A DNA stretch of 64,000 bases from Suilimivivens sp009774465. GTDB lineage: Bacteria > Bacillota > Clostridia > Lachnospirales > Lachnospiraceae. Shown here piece after piece: positions 50,307-58,627 of the stretch. The first letter of the stretch is position 1. Each line of letters opens with the position of its first letter. Location of the stretch: NCBI GenBank assembly GCA_947382645.1, contig CANDAE010000013.1:37583-101582 (forward strand). Direction: 5' to 3'. The position numbers and the translations under genes are program-made. The notes beneath the pieces were generated by a model. It did not search any database. It had not been told where the DNA came from and saw nothing but the letters and a program-made list of their open reading frames with translations.

Positions 50307-50888
50307 CTACGGAAAACTGATTCCGGCTCCCACATTCGGCCTCATGGCGCAATATGCCCCATCTGCTATGAAAACTGCCAAAGCAAAAAGACATATGGCA
50401 ATCCGCCATCCTGCCGATATTTTATCGTACAGCCTTTCATAAAAGGGCAGATACAGACATACCAATGCCGCACCTCCAATTCCAAAGGCTGCTGCTCCGA
50501 CCAGGCAGATCCGTCCATTGATATTCAAAAAATGGCCTTCGTAATCCCACCACTTGATTCCAAAACGTCTCTCCAGAAAAAAGCTTGTAAGGTATTCCAA
50601 TATGCTGCAGATGATTGTGGAAAACATGAACACCCTGAAAGGCTTCTTTTTCATGGAACCAAAAAAGAGACATAATAAAAGTCCCCCAACACCGTAAATT
50701 GGCAGATAGGGGCCTCTATATACGCCTCTGTTTATAAATGCATGTTCTGTAAAAAAATACAACGCCACCTCCCAAAGCCATCCTAAATGGGCAATGGAAA
50801 AAAAGAGCAGCACATAATAATCAAATTTATGGGATAATCTTATTTTCTTCATATCCCATAGGGTTTCCCAAATCATCCTTTTTATCAA
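50307..50888 (-). CDS. Membrane protein, ABC_trans_CmpB (PF06541) family
   Basis: 193 residues with five hydrophobic segments. The segment LGWLWEVALYFF, FINRGVYRGPYLPIYGVGG and WWDYEGHFLNINGRICL are typical of the family called putative ABC transporter permease type IV (PF06541). No ABC ATPase gene is adjacent and the function is unproven. It starts one base after the gene encoded upstream on the same strand, so they share a transcript, with the MerR regulator gene further upstream. Confidence 0.8.
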   Translation of the reverse strand: MIKRMIWETLWDMKKIRLSHKFDYYVLLFFSIAHLGWLWEVALYFFTEHAFINRGVYRGPYLPIYGVGGLLLCLFFGSMKKKPFRVFMFSTIICSILEYLTSFFLERRFGIKWWDYEGHFLNINGRICLVGAAAFGIGGAALVCLYLPFYERLYDKISAGWRIAICLFALAVFIADGAYCAMRPNVGAGISFP

Positions 50889-50889
50889 A

Positions 50890-51597
50890 CTAAATTTCTA
50901 TCTTTTCTTTCAATTTCAAAAAATAGCAGCTTCCATGATATAAACCGGCAGCATAGAGTCTTACTATAATCTCCCGCATACGCCCATCCAGCCTGTGGTA
51001 GCAGATCGCAGGCTCCCATAAAAGACCTGAAATATACTCCCTCTGCTTTTCATTCAACGCTTCCATTACTGCAGCATACTCTTTTGTGTGTTTTTCGGTA
51101 TTTTCTGCATCATGCTGCGCAGTATTTCCCCCTGTGTTCCCACTGCACAGCCCAAAACTGCAGGAAACATAAGCCTCTTTTTCACCGTTTGCCTTACATT
51201 TTTCGGCCAGAAGAAGCGCCAATTCCTCCGCCCTGCCTCCATGTCCTTTCCATGCAAAAAAATCTGCCGGCTCTCTCCAACTGATTTTTTCGACAGTTTT
51301 GCTTTCCGGAGTTATCAGCCGAAAGCTGGTTCTTCCAAACTTATCGTGATCTACCGTATAAACCGGCTTTTCATATTGTTTTCCACTCCCCGGCTCTTCT
51401 AAAAGTACTACCTTCGTATCAATAAGATGCTGCCATAGTATCCTTTTTACCACCTCAAAAGGTGTGGGAAAGGTTAATTTTTCGCTGATCTGTTTTGCTG
51501 ACAGGCTTAAATCTGCCAGATGGCGGATTGCTCCGCCACTGGCAGCTTCCAGGGTAAAATTTGATAATGATTGTTGAAAATAATTTTGTTCACGCAT
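50890..51597 (-). CDS. Hypothetical protein with N-terminal helix-turn-helix-like region
   Basis: About 235 residues starting at ATG 51597, six bases after the MerR gene. The first 50 residues (GAIRHLADLSLSAKQISEKL, FPTPFEVVKRILWQHLID) look like a winged helix-turn-helix. The remainder has no family I recognise and includes a variable Ala/Glu/His-rich segment (about 165-195). I recall similar uncharacterised proteins in Lachnospiraceae. It is part of the MerR / this gene / PF06541 run. Confidence 0.6.
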   Translation of the reverse strand: MREQNYFQQSLSNFTLEAASGGAIRHLADLSLSAKQISEKLTFPTPFEVVKRILWQHLIDTKVVLLEEPGSGKQYEKPVYTVDHDKFGRTSFRLITPESKTVEKISWREPADFFAWKGHGGRAEELALLLAEKCKANGEKEAYVSCSFGLCSGNTGGNTAQHDAENTEKHTKEYAAVMEALNEKQREYISGLLWEPAICYHRLDGRMREIIVRLYAAGLYHGSCYFLKLKEKIEI

Positions 51598-51602
51598 AAT
51601 TT

Positions 51603-52427
51603 TTAACTTCGAAATGCCCATACCAAAAACGGAAGTAATACAACTCCTACAATGAGTCCCGCTACAATGCTTCCCCTGGTAATCATAAGGAATAAAAGCA
51701 GGCAAAGCGGGAGCCATGCCACTTTAATTATTTTAAACCATTTTCTGCGCGTTTCCGAGACAGGGGCAAATTCTTCTAATTCCTCCGGATGCGTCATTTG
51801 ACAATGAATAATTGCTCCAAAACGTCCAAAGGTCCTTTCTGCTGTGTATTCTACTCCATCGATCTCAAAAACAGGATACAACCCTTCTTTGGTAATTACA
51901 AGATTTAAATCATTTTCTTTTGCATAAGTAAGCAGCGCCTCTGAAAATTCTTCCGGTTTCAAAGCCATATTATCCGGTACAAAGCTGAATTTCCTTTTAT
52001 GCTCCATTTTTGTAAATTCCTTATAATCATCCACAATTTTCATAAATTTTCCCCCCTTCGCTTCCATTTCGTCCATTTCCTTAAGAACTGCTGATGTATC
52101 CAGCTCCTCAAACTGTGTATGAAGCAGTTTTTTGCAGATTTTGACTCCGGCATCCAGTTCTTTTCTTCTGTTTTCAAGTTCCTCAAGGTGCTTTTGCATT
52201 AAGTCTTCCATAGGAAGTCTTTTTTCCAGCACTTCTCGGATATCTTCAATTGAGACATCTATCTTCCGCATCATCTTAATAGATTGAAGCCTTTCTACAT
52301 CTTCCATATCATATTCCCTGTAGTTGTTTTCTAAATTTCTATTTGGATGAAGCAGCCCCTTCCTCTCATAAAAACGAATATTCTGTTTTGTAACGCCGCA
52401 TTTACTTTCCAGCTCCTGAATGTTCAT
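51603..52427 (-). CDS. MerR-family transcriptional regulator with membrane-anchored C-terminus
   Basis: 274 residues. The N-terminal MerR domain (NIQELESKCGVTKQNIRFYERKG, then YREYDMEDVERLQSIKMMRK) is followed by a dimerisation coiled coil (about 75-130) and an effector region, ending in two hydrophobic segments (about 232-270, separated by a short turn). This suggests membrane attachment, unusual for MerR proteins but seen in some Firmicutes. The promoter (52452-52482) has the 19-bp spacer and dyad of MerR-controlled promoters. Confidence 0.88.
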   Translation of the reverse strand: MNIQELESKCGVTKQNIRFYERKGLLHPNRNLENNYREYDMEDVERLQSIKMMRKIDVSIEDIREVLEKRLPMEDLMQKHLEELENRRKELDAGVKICKKLLHTQFEELDTSAVLKEMDEMEAKGGKFMKIVDDYKEFTKMEHKRKFSFVPDNMALKPEEFSEALLTYAKENDLNLVITKEGLYPVFEIDGVEYTAERTFGRFGAIIHCQMTHPEELEEFAPVSETRRKWFKIIKVAWLPLCLLLFLMITRGSIVAGLIVGVVLLPFLVWAFRS

Positions 52428-52451
52428 CCGTTTCCTCCTTTCCGTACCCTT

Positions 52452-52482
52452 ACTATAAAGGATATACTTAGTATAAGGTCAA
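52452..52482 (-). promoter_or_regulatory. MerR-type promoter with 19-bp spacer and internal dyad
   Basis: On the minus strand TTGACC (52477-52482), 19 bases, TATAGT (52452-52457). The spacer holds TATACTTAGTATA (52463-52475), a perfect 6+1+6 dyad. This is the architecture that MerR proteins activate by twisting DNA, here controlling the merR gene itself. Confidence 0.75.
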
Positions 52483-52509
52483 CAGTATTTTAAAAATAAT
52501 TCAAAAAAA

Positions 52510-52544
52510 TTGTCAGGAAACAAATTAGCTTCATTTCCTGACAA
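52510..52544 (-). terminator. Intrinsic terminator
   Basis: An 11-bp perfect stem, TTGTCAGGAAA / TTTCCTGACAA (52510-52520, 52534-52544), is followed on the minus strand by a T-rich tract. It ends the transcript of the PAS-CPBP / YwaF-like genes and isolates the merR promoter. Confidence 0.75.
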
Positions 52545-52570
52545 TCTTTTCTACTCATTTTATAAATACA

Positions 52571-53353
52571 TTACTGCATCAAGTTATTCAGTACGCCCAC
52601 AATCCCCGTGATGCACACGCATAGCACAGCCATCAGCAGGACAAGCGGCATCATCCACAAAAATTCAATCGGTATCATCCCTGTCAAAGCATCCATTACT
52701 ACATTGCCTTCTAAACCGTATGTAAAGAAATAGTTGGCATCCGGATATACCGTCATGCGCAGTAGATGGTTCACTCCATGTGCCAGGCCACCCATAAGGA
52801 CAAACAAAAACAGTATCCCGGGAATATCCTTTATGCATGGACGATATATCCCCATAGAAGCAAAACTGACAGCCAGAACTACCACCAGAGCGTGAAACCC
52901 AAAATAACCCAAAGCCTTTATGGAAAACAAGGGAATGTTCGAAAATCCGTCTATTGGCATCACCATAGCAATTGTCCCGAACACGATTCCCCCATAAAAG
53001 CAAAGTCCCTTTACGCTCCTACCTATACATGATTCCCCCATCCCAGCGGAAAAAATTGTAAGGATGGCAATTAAATTGCAAGGTTGTAATGGAAGCTCAT
53101 TCCATACATGAAAATCAAAATCTGAACAGAAAGCCAAAAGCGTTTTGTAAACCGCCAGATAAATTGTTACAAGTATCCCCAAAAACGATAGGAATTTCCA
53201 ATTTCTTTTTCCCCGCCGAAGTCTCCACAGGATGACAGCCATTAGAAAAACCAGCAACAGAACGCCCCACCATGCCCAATTAAATGGTGTAATAATCAAA
53301 TCAAATACCGCAAAAATGTTGCCACCTCCCCCAGTACATAATGAATAATACAC
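52571..53353 (-). CDS. YwaF-like (TIGR02206) membrane protein
   Basis: 260 residues with about seven membrane segments. The signature FHVWNELPLQPCNLIAIL and HGVNHLLR...PDANYFFTYG are those of the YwaF/TMEM164-like family; the conserved Cys is present. The function in bacteria is unknown. The start is uncertain: the GTG at 53353 lies inside the upstream gene (58-base overlap), whereas a GGAGGT at 53325-53330 would fit an unusual ATT start about 12 codons later. Cotranscribed with the PAS-CPBP gene. Confidence 0.8.
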   Translation of the reverse strand: MYYSLCTGGGGNIFAVFDLIITPFNWAWWGVLLLVFLMAVILWRLRRGKRNWKFLSFLGILVTIYLAVYKTLLAFCSDFDFHVWNELPLQPCNLIAILTIFSAGMGESCIGRSVKGLCFYGGIVFGTIAMVMPIDGFSNIPLFSIKALGYFGFHALVVVLAVSFASMGIYRPCIKDIPGILFLFVLMGGLAHGVNHLLRMTVYPDANYFFTYGLEGNVVMDALTGMIPIEFLWMMPLVLLMAVLCVCITGIVGVLNNLMQ

Positions 53354-54339
53354 AAGCCCCAGATATTTCCCTGCTTATGGTAGAAAATTCCCATAACGCC
53401 AAGAAGCAGCGATGCTGCCAGCATATAAGGGAGTCCATAAGCGATATGGAGAACGCCGAACACAAGGGCTGATACCACAATGGACAAAAGCCCAGCATAT
53501 TTTCCTGTGAAAATACGGTTCAGGTTTTCCTGCATCACGCCCCTTGCCAAAAACTCCTGCAAAACCACAGTAAGGGGATAAATAACATCTGCAAAGGTGC
53601 CCACGCTCCAGTCCCAGAATGGGGCTCCTTCCGGAAAAAAGCCAGGCGCAATCCTGAGAATGCCAATCTTGCCAATTACCAAAAGGACGCTTACTGCCAC
53701 CGTAATTGCAATGTCCGGCACAAAAGTTTTCTTTATATTTACAACCTTAAGCCCTATATCCCGAATGGAAAAGCTGGTAGTTTTCAGAATAATAATGAAC
53801 ATGATGATGGAAATTCCCTCAATCATCAGACTCATAACATGCCCCGGCGGCTCTATTCCAAGATAGCGCAGAAGACTCCATAGAAACAGATAAACGCACA
53901 CGCAGATCATCAACACGGAAAACACCGTGGAAGCTTCCCTGCGCTGCCTGTTCAATTTGGCCACCTCGGTAATATCCGAAAATACCACTACTATGCCTAT
54001 TTTTTTAATGCCATCCTCCCCATACAGAAAAGACGAAATAAGGCGAAAAGACTTCAGTTCCTGATTCTTCGCCTGATGGAAAACCTCTCCGGTATGCGTA
54101 TTCTCTTTGTCATAAATGGCATCCAAAACAAACTGATGAAATCCGTCATTGATCTCATTTGTCTCGTTTTCCAGAAACACCCTGCTATAGTTCTCTCCGG
54201 ACACACTCTCATCCACGCCAAGCATGCCACACCCCTTGCCATTGATATAGATAATTTTCCCATGCATGTCCACCACCAGGACACCGTCATTCATATCACG
54301 CAAAATCCGTGGAATAATCTCATTCTGTTCTGCTGTCAT
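53296..54339 (-). CDS. PAS sensor domain fused to a CPBP-family intramembrane protease-like domain
   Basis: About 347 residues. Residues 1-125 form a PAS domain (MNDGVLVVDMHGKIIYINGKG ..., GIVVVFSDITEVA). A short coiled linker and six or seven membrane segments follow. The CPBP (Abi) motifs lie in the second half: QEFLARGVMQENL where the usual form is EExxxR, FGVLH for the FxxxH motif, and IHYVLGE for the last His region. The first Glu of the EE pair is Gln, so catalysis is uncertain. ATG 54339 has GCGGGGTG upstream. Overlaps the YwaF-like gene. Confidence 0.82.
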   Translation of the reverse strand: MTAEQNEIIPRILRDMNDGVLVVDMHGKIIYINGKGCGMLGVDESVSGENYSRVFLENETNEINDGFHQFVLDAIYDKENTHTGEVFHQAKNQELKSFRLISSFLYGEDGIKKIGIVVVFSDITEVAKLNRQRREASTVFSVLMICVCVYLFLWSLLRYLGIEPPGHVMSLMIEGISIIMFIIILKTTSFSIRDIGLKVVNIKKTFVPDIAITVAVSVLLVIGKIGILRIAPGFFPEGAPFWDWSVGTFADVIYPLTVVLQEFLARGVMQENLNRIFTGKYAGLLSIVVSALVFGVLHIAYGLPYMLAASLLLGVMGIFYHKQGNIWGLCIIHYVLGEVATFLRYLI

Positions 54340-54392
54340 GTTTACACCCCGCATTTGTATCTTTATTGAATCCAATTTTATCTTACGTATGT

Positions 54393-54401
54393 ATTATAGC
54401 A
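54393..54401 (-). promoter_or_regulatory. Extended -10 promoter of the PAS-CPBP gene
   Basis: Minus-strand TGCTATAAT, an extended -10 element, about 55 bases before the start at 54339. No good -35 box is seen. Confidence 0.5.
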
Positions 54402-54475
54402 AAAAGCCGCTCAAAAAATCGGTTTTGAGAAAATTGGTCAGTTTTCAGGGAAATTTGGTTGAAAAATTTTAAAAA

Positions 54476-54531
54476 CCTCAATAGTAAACCGAGATTCCCG
54501 TCCAAGAGGGAATCTCGGTTTACTATTGAGG
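54476..54531 (-). terminator. Perfect 24-bp hairpin, intrinsic terminator
   Basis: The arms at 54476-54499 and 54508-54531 are exact complements, with an 8-base loop. On the minus strand the stem is followed by TTTTTAAAATTTTT, so it works as a terminator for the HD-hydrolase transcript and the relic. The stem is much longer and more perfect than usual. Confidence 0.75.
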
Positions 54532-54594
54532 ATGTATTGACAGATTTCATAAATTCAGAACGACACAGACGGAACAGATTTCAGTTTCTATTTT

Positions 54595-54809
54595 CTAATC
54601 CAGATTTCCGCCATATTTTCTGCAGACGGAAAGAATACTGGAGATGCCAATGCTTTTCCTTTCTGACAGACTACCGGAAAGATATTCCGCATTCTGGAGG
54701 TTCAGGACAGCCTCTGCGCAGTCATTTCTTTATTCTCATACATTCTCGTAAGAATAAGACGTACATTATTTTCTTTGATGCTTTTAGGTTTACTGGCATC
54801 TGTTTTCAT
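54595..54809 (-). pseudogene. Relic joining a ROK-regulator start to a GHKL-kinase end
   Basis: An ATG at 54809, overlapping the HD-gene stop, opens 35 codons reading KSIKENNVRLILTRMYENK and MTAQRLS, which resembles the N-terminal helix-turn-helix of a ROK repressor, then stops. One frame over (54705-54595) the sequence reads SERKSIGISSILSVCRKYGG, resembling the G-box end of GHKL histidine kinases. Neither is complete. The segment looks like debris from a deletion between two genes. Short length makes this tentative. Confidence 0.5.
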
Positions 54810-55393
54810 GTTCTGATATTTCCTTTTTTAATATGCTCTTTAATCAGTGCATCTGTCAGTTCAAACAGCTTCTGCGATCCTTCTTTCGTTTTATTATGTC
54901 TTGCATACACCCGGTCTGCCACTGCCTGATGCTCTATCCAGTCACTGCCATCATTGCTGGTATTTAGCAGTAATGGCTGCAAATTGTCCATTGCATGGGC
55001 AAATTTTGCTTCCGGCGTCTTACCTTCCTCAAACTCATCAAAAATATTCTGCAGCTCCTTTTTCTGGTCATCCGGCAGAAGGGAATAAATCCGCTCCCTT
55101 GCCGCATCCTCGCGGGCCTTCTTTGTTTTCATCCCCTCAATGTCATAGGCATAGGTATCGCCGGCATCAATTTCTACTATATCGTGAATCAGACACATAA
55201 TCATTACTCTTCCAATGTCGATTTTCTCATTGGAATATTCTTTCAGAAGGTATGCCATGATTGCTATGTGCCATGCATGTTCCGCATCATTTTCATTTCT
55301 TCCGTGATCTGATAAATGCGTCTGACGAAAAATACTTTTTTCCTTATCTATCTCCAGGATAAATTCCAGTTGTTTTTTTAAACGCTCATCCAT
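54806..55393 (-). CDS. HD-domain hydrolase (YfbR-like)
   Basis: 195 residues of the HD_3 type. Metal ligands are visible as H in ENDAEHAWHIA and HD in MCLIHDIVEIDAGDTYAYD. The C-terminal half (FAHAMDNLQPLLLN) fits the 5'-deoxynucleotidase YfbR-like family acting on deoxynucleoside monophosphates. ATG 55393 has GCAGGA upstream; an extension of eight codons is less likely. It is the gene next to the hsd operon on the 3' side. Confidence 0.85.
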   Translation of the reverse strand: MDERLKKQLEFILEIDKEKSIFRQTHLSDHGRNENDAEHAWHIAIMAYLLKEYSNEKIDIGRVMIMCLIHDIVEIDAGDTYAYDIEGMKTKKAREDAARERIYSLLPDDQKKELQNIFDEFEEGKTPEAKFAHAMDNLQPLLLNTSNDGSDWIEHQAVADRVYARHNKTKEGSQKLFELTDALIKEHIKKGNIRT

Positions 55394-55481
55394 AATAAAT
55401 CCTGCCTTTCCCCTCAAAATTGATTTTCTGTCTGCATTTCAAACCGCTCCAGATACCGTTTACCCCAGCTTCCTTTATTAA

Positions 55482-58400
55482 TTAAATTCCTCCACCCACA
55501 CCCTTAAATTTCTCTACAAATCCAGATATTTTTTCAAACACACTTTGCTTCTTAGTATGATATTTAGGATTAAGTGGACTCATTTTCGGAAGAATCTCAT
55601 TTAAATCCGTCCCATTTTCACTGGCATATTCTTTCTTTAAGGAAGCAAGAATATATCGTTTTGCTGGTTCTACGTTAAGTTGTTCTTCATTTATTAATTC
55701 TTCAGCTTCCTTTCTTTGTTCTTCTTGTGCAAATGTAAAAAATGCATCTATGATGCTGGCTTTATCTTGAATCTCGTCTAAATTTGTCCGTTTAATAAAG
55801 TCTACTACCAAACTTTCTTTTGCACGATTTCCGGTACTGGAACGTACTATTCGGCGTATTTCTTCTACTAAATCCGTCTTATCTTTTACATCCTTATTTT
55901 TTTCAAAAATTAATTCAAGAATATAATCCAAGTTAATTTCTTGCGATTTTAACAAATCCACCTCAAATACGACATCATCCCAATCAATTATTGAATCTTC
56001 TTTTTTTCTCCCTTCCTTATCCCGACGAAGCCATTCACGAATATCGTTGTACGTAGAACGATAATCCTGAATGACCCTCTCTTTCGGTATATCTATTAAT
56101 TGCATACGCTCAATATCTTTATCACTAACAAAGTGTGTTGCCTTAAATTCATCAATTGCTTTCGAATCACTTAAATCAATTAACTGAAGTTCTTTTAAAA
56201 TAGTAAATTCATCATAATTTTGTAAAATATTCTCTATCCTTAAATATTCACCAAATAACTTGACAAACTCTTTTTTATCCTTTTCAGTAACAATATCTTC
56301 AATATTGGGGAAACGAGAAGACAACTCCTTTACTACATCTATATAACCACGGCAAGCCTCGCCTGTAGTAGTATCTTTAAATCCTTCCATATATTCCCCA
56401 TAACTTTTTTCAAGAACAATATTCTTTGTATTGTCATCTCCAAAACACTTGATTGCATCAATTGTAGCTTGCTCTAAATTTCTAAATGTAACAATATTTC
56501 CAAATGTTTTTGTCGAATCATATATACGGTTCGTTCTGGAAAACGCCTGCATCAGACCATGATACCGAAGATTTTTATCCACAAACAATGTATTAAGTGT
56601 CGGTGCATCAAACCCTGTCAAAAACATGCCAACTACAATCAATAAATCCACTTCCTGGTTTTTTACGCGATTAGCTAAATCTCTATAATAATTCTGAAAT
56701 TCTTTGCCTTCCACTCCAAAACTTGTTTGAAACATTTTATTATAATCATTAATCGCTGCTGCTAAAAACTCCTTCGCACTGCTATTCATTGCTGTAGGTT
56801 CAAAAGTTTCATCCTGAATTTCTCCTATTGCGCTTTGTTCTTCGTTAGCAATAAAAGAAAAAATTGTAGCTATCTTTAATGGTCTGTTACTATCTTTCTG
56901 TAATGTATTAAGCGATTCATAGTAAAGTTTTGCTGCATCAACACTGCTTACAGCAAATATTGCATTAAATCCTTTTGCACCAATATAAGAACGATGCGTT
57001 TTTATTCTAAAATTATTCAAGATATATTGAGAAATTTCTTTTATTCTTTCAGGATGCAGCAATGCTTCTTTTGTTTCTGCTGCTGACAGTTTTTTCTCAT
57101 CTTGCTCCATCTCAATATACTTAAATTTAGGTCGAACATCATTATAGTCAACTTTAAATTTTAAAACCTTTTCATCTCTGATTGCATCAGTAATCACATA
57201 CGAATGTAATTCGCGTCCAAATACGGTTGCAGTGGTTTCTGCTCCCAATGCATTTTCAGGAAATATTGGAGTTCCGGTAAATCCAAATTGATAATATTTC
57301 TTGAATTTCCTTTTGATATTTTTTTGCACTTCACCAAACTGCGAACGATGAGCCTCATCAAATATAAATACTACCTGTTTATTATAGACTTCCAAATCCC
57401 TTTCAGCTTTTATAAGATTATTTAGTTTCTGAATGGTAGTAACAATAATTTTATTATCATCTTTTTCAATGTTACGCTTTAATCCTGATGTATTCTCTGA
57501 GCCATTAACACTATCAGGAGAAAATCTCTGATATTCTTTCATTGTCTGATAATCCAAATCTTTTCTATCAACCACAAAAAAAACATTATCTATAAATTCA
57601 AGTTCTGTTGCTAAACGTGCCGCTTTAAAACTGGTAAGCGTCTTACCAGAACCTGTCGTATGCCAAATATATCCCCCACCTTCAATCGTTCCCCACTTTT
57701 TAGCAATATATGAACTTTTTATTTTCCATAAGATTCTTTCAGCAGCCGCAATTTGATAAGGACGCATAATTAATAAATTATCGCTTGAGTCAAATACTGA
57801 ATATATAAACAAAACCTTCAATATAGTATTTTTTTGAAAAAAAGTTGCAGTAAAGTCTTTCAGGTCTTTAATCAGAGTATTATCTGCTTTTGCCCAATTC
57901 ATTGTAAAATCAAAACTATTCTTATCCCGCTTTGTCGTGTTTGCGAAATAACGACTATCTGTTCCATTAGAAATCACAAAAAGTTGCAAATACTTATATA
58001 AAGAGTTGTCTGAATTAAAACTTTCCTTACTATATCTATTTACCTGATTAAAAGCCTCTCGTATAGCTATTCCCCGCTTCTTCAACTCCACTTGGATAAG
58101 TGGTAAACCATTCACGAGGATCGTAACATCATATCGATTAGCTTGTGTTCCTTTCTGCTCAAATTGAGAAATAACCTGTACTTTATTTTTCGCTATATTT
58201 TTATCTTCTTTTTTTACAAGGTAAATATTTTTTATATGGCCATCATCAAATACAAAATCATAAATATAATCATTATGAATTTTGCGTGTCTTATCAATAT
58301 GGTTATCACTTGGCTTATCTAAATATTCCTCGCAAAATCTTGTCCATTCTGAATCAGTAAACTGAACATCATTAAGAATCTGCAACTGTTTCCGTGCATT

Positions 58401-58625
58401 TTCAAACATTGCTGCTGGTGTCGTTAAATCTGGCAGATATTCATAACCCTGATTGACCAGGTCTTGTATAAATTCCTGTTCAAGAGATGTCTCCGTCTGA
58501 TAAACAGATGATTCACGCACGCATGATACATACTTTTCATATTTATCTAAAACAATAAAATTATTGGATTCTGCAATCGAATTATATTCATACATTGACT
58601 CTATCCCCTTCAAAATATCTTTCAA
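55482..58625 (-). CDS. hsdR: Type I restriction endonuclease subunit R (HsdR)
   Basis: 1047 residues. The N-terminal PD-(D/E)XK nuclease has Asp166, Glu180 and Lys182 (RYDVTILVNG, IQVELKKRG). A two-domain helicase motor follows with Walker A WHTTGSGKT at about 321-329 and the DEAD-like box FDEAH at 422-426, then FGFTGTP and SRTNR. The C-terminal helical region docks on HsdM. In the HsdM2HsdS complex it translocates DNA and cuts it distant from unmodified sites. It is the last gene of the operon, 2 bases after prrC. The type IC (EcoR124/EcoprrI) class is suggested by the companion subunits. Confidence 0.95.
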   Translation of the reverse strand: MKDILKGIESMYEYNSIAESNNFIVLDKYEKYVSCVRESSVYQTETSLEQEFIQDLVNQGYEYLPDLTTPAAMFENARKQLQILNDVQFTDSEWTRFCEEYLDKPSDNHIDKTRKIHNDYIYDFVFDDGHIKNIYLVKKEDKNIAKNKVQVISQFEQKGTQANRYDVTILVNGLPLIQVELKKRGIAIREAFNQVNRYSKESFNSDNSLYKYLQLFVISNGTDSRYFANTTKRDKNSFDFTMNWAKADNTLIKDLKDFTATFFQKNTILKVLFIYSVFDSSDNLLIMRPYQIAAAERILWKIKSSYIAKKWGTIEGGGYIWHTTGSGKTLTSFKAARLATELEFIDNVFFVVDRKDLDYQTMKEYQRFSPDSVNGSENTSGLKRNIEKDDNKIIVTTIQKLNNLIKAERDLEVYNKQVVFIFDEAHRSQFGEVQKNIKRKFKKYYQFGFTGTPIFPENALGAETTATVFGRELHSYVITDAIRDEKVLKFKVDYNDVRPKFKYIEMEQDEKKLSAAETKEALLHPERIKEISQYILNNFRIKTHRSYIGAKGFNAIFAVSSVDAAKLYYESLNTLQKDSNRPLKIATIFSFIANEEQSAIGEIQDETFEPTAMNSSAKEFLAAAINDYNKMFQTSFGVEGKEFQNYYRDLANRVKNQEVDLLIVVGMFLTGFDAPTLNTLFVDKNLRYHGLMQAFSRTNRIYDSTKTFGNIVTFRNLEQATIDAIKCFGDDNTKNIVLEKSYGEYMEGFKDTTTGEACRGYIDVVKELSSRFPNIEDIVTEKDKKEFVKLFGEYLRIENILQNYDEFTILKELQLIDLSDSKAIDEFKATHFVSDKDIERMQLIDIPKERVIQDYRSTYNDIREWLRRDKEGRKKEDSIIDWDDVVFEVDLLKSQEINLDYILELIFEKNKDVKDKTDLVEEIRRIVRSSTGNRAKESLVVDFIKRTNLDEIQDKASIIDAFFTFAQEEQRKEAEELINEEQLNVEPAKRYILASLKKEYASENGTDLNEILPKMSPLNPKYHTKKQSVFEKISGFVEKFKGVGGGI

Positions 58626-58627
58626 GA

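Noticed and set aside
54459..54929. 156-codon plus-strand frame across the hairpin
   Set aside because: It would translate the perfect hairpin and run into the HD hydrolase gene; the minus strand explains the sequence better.
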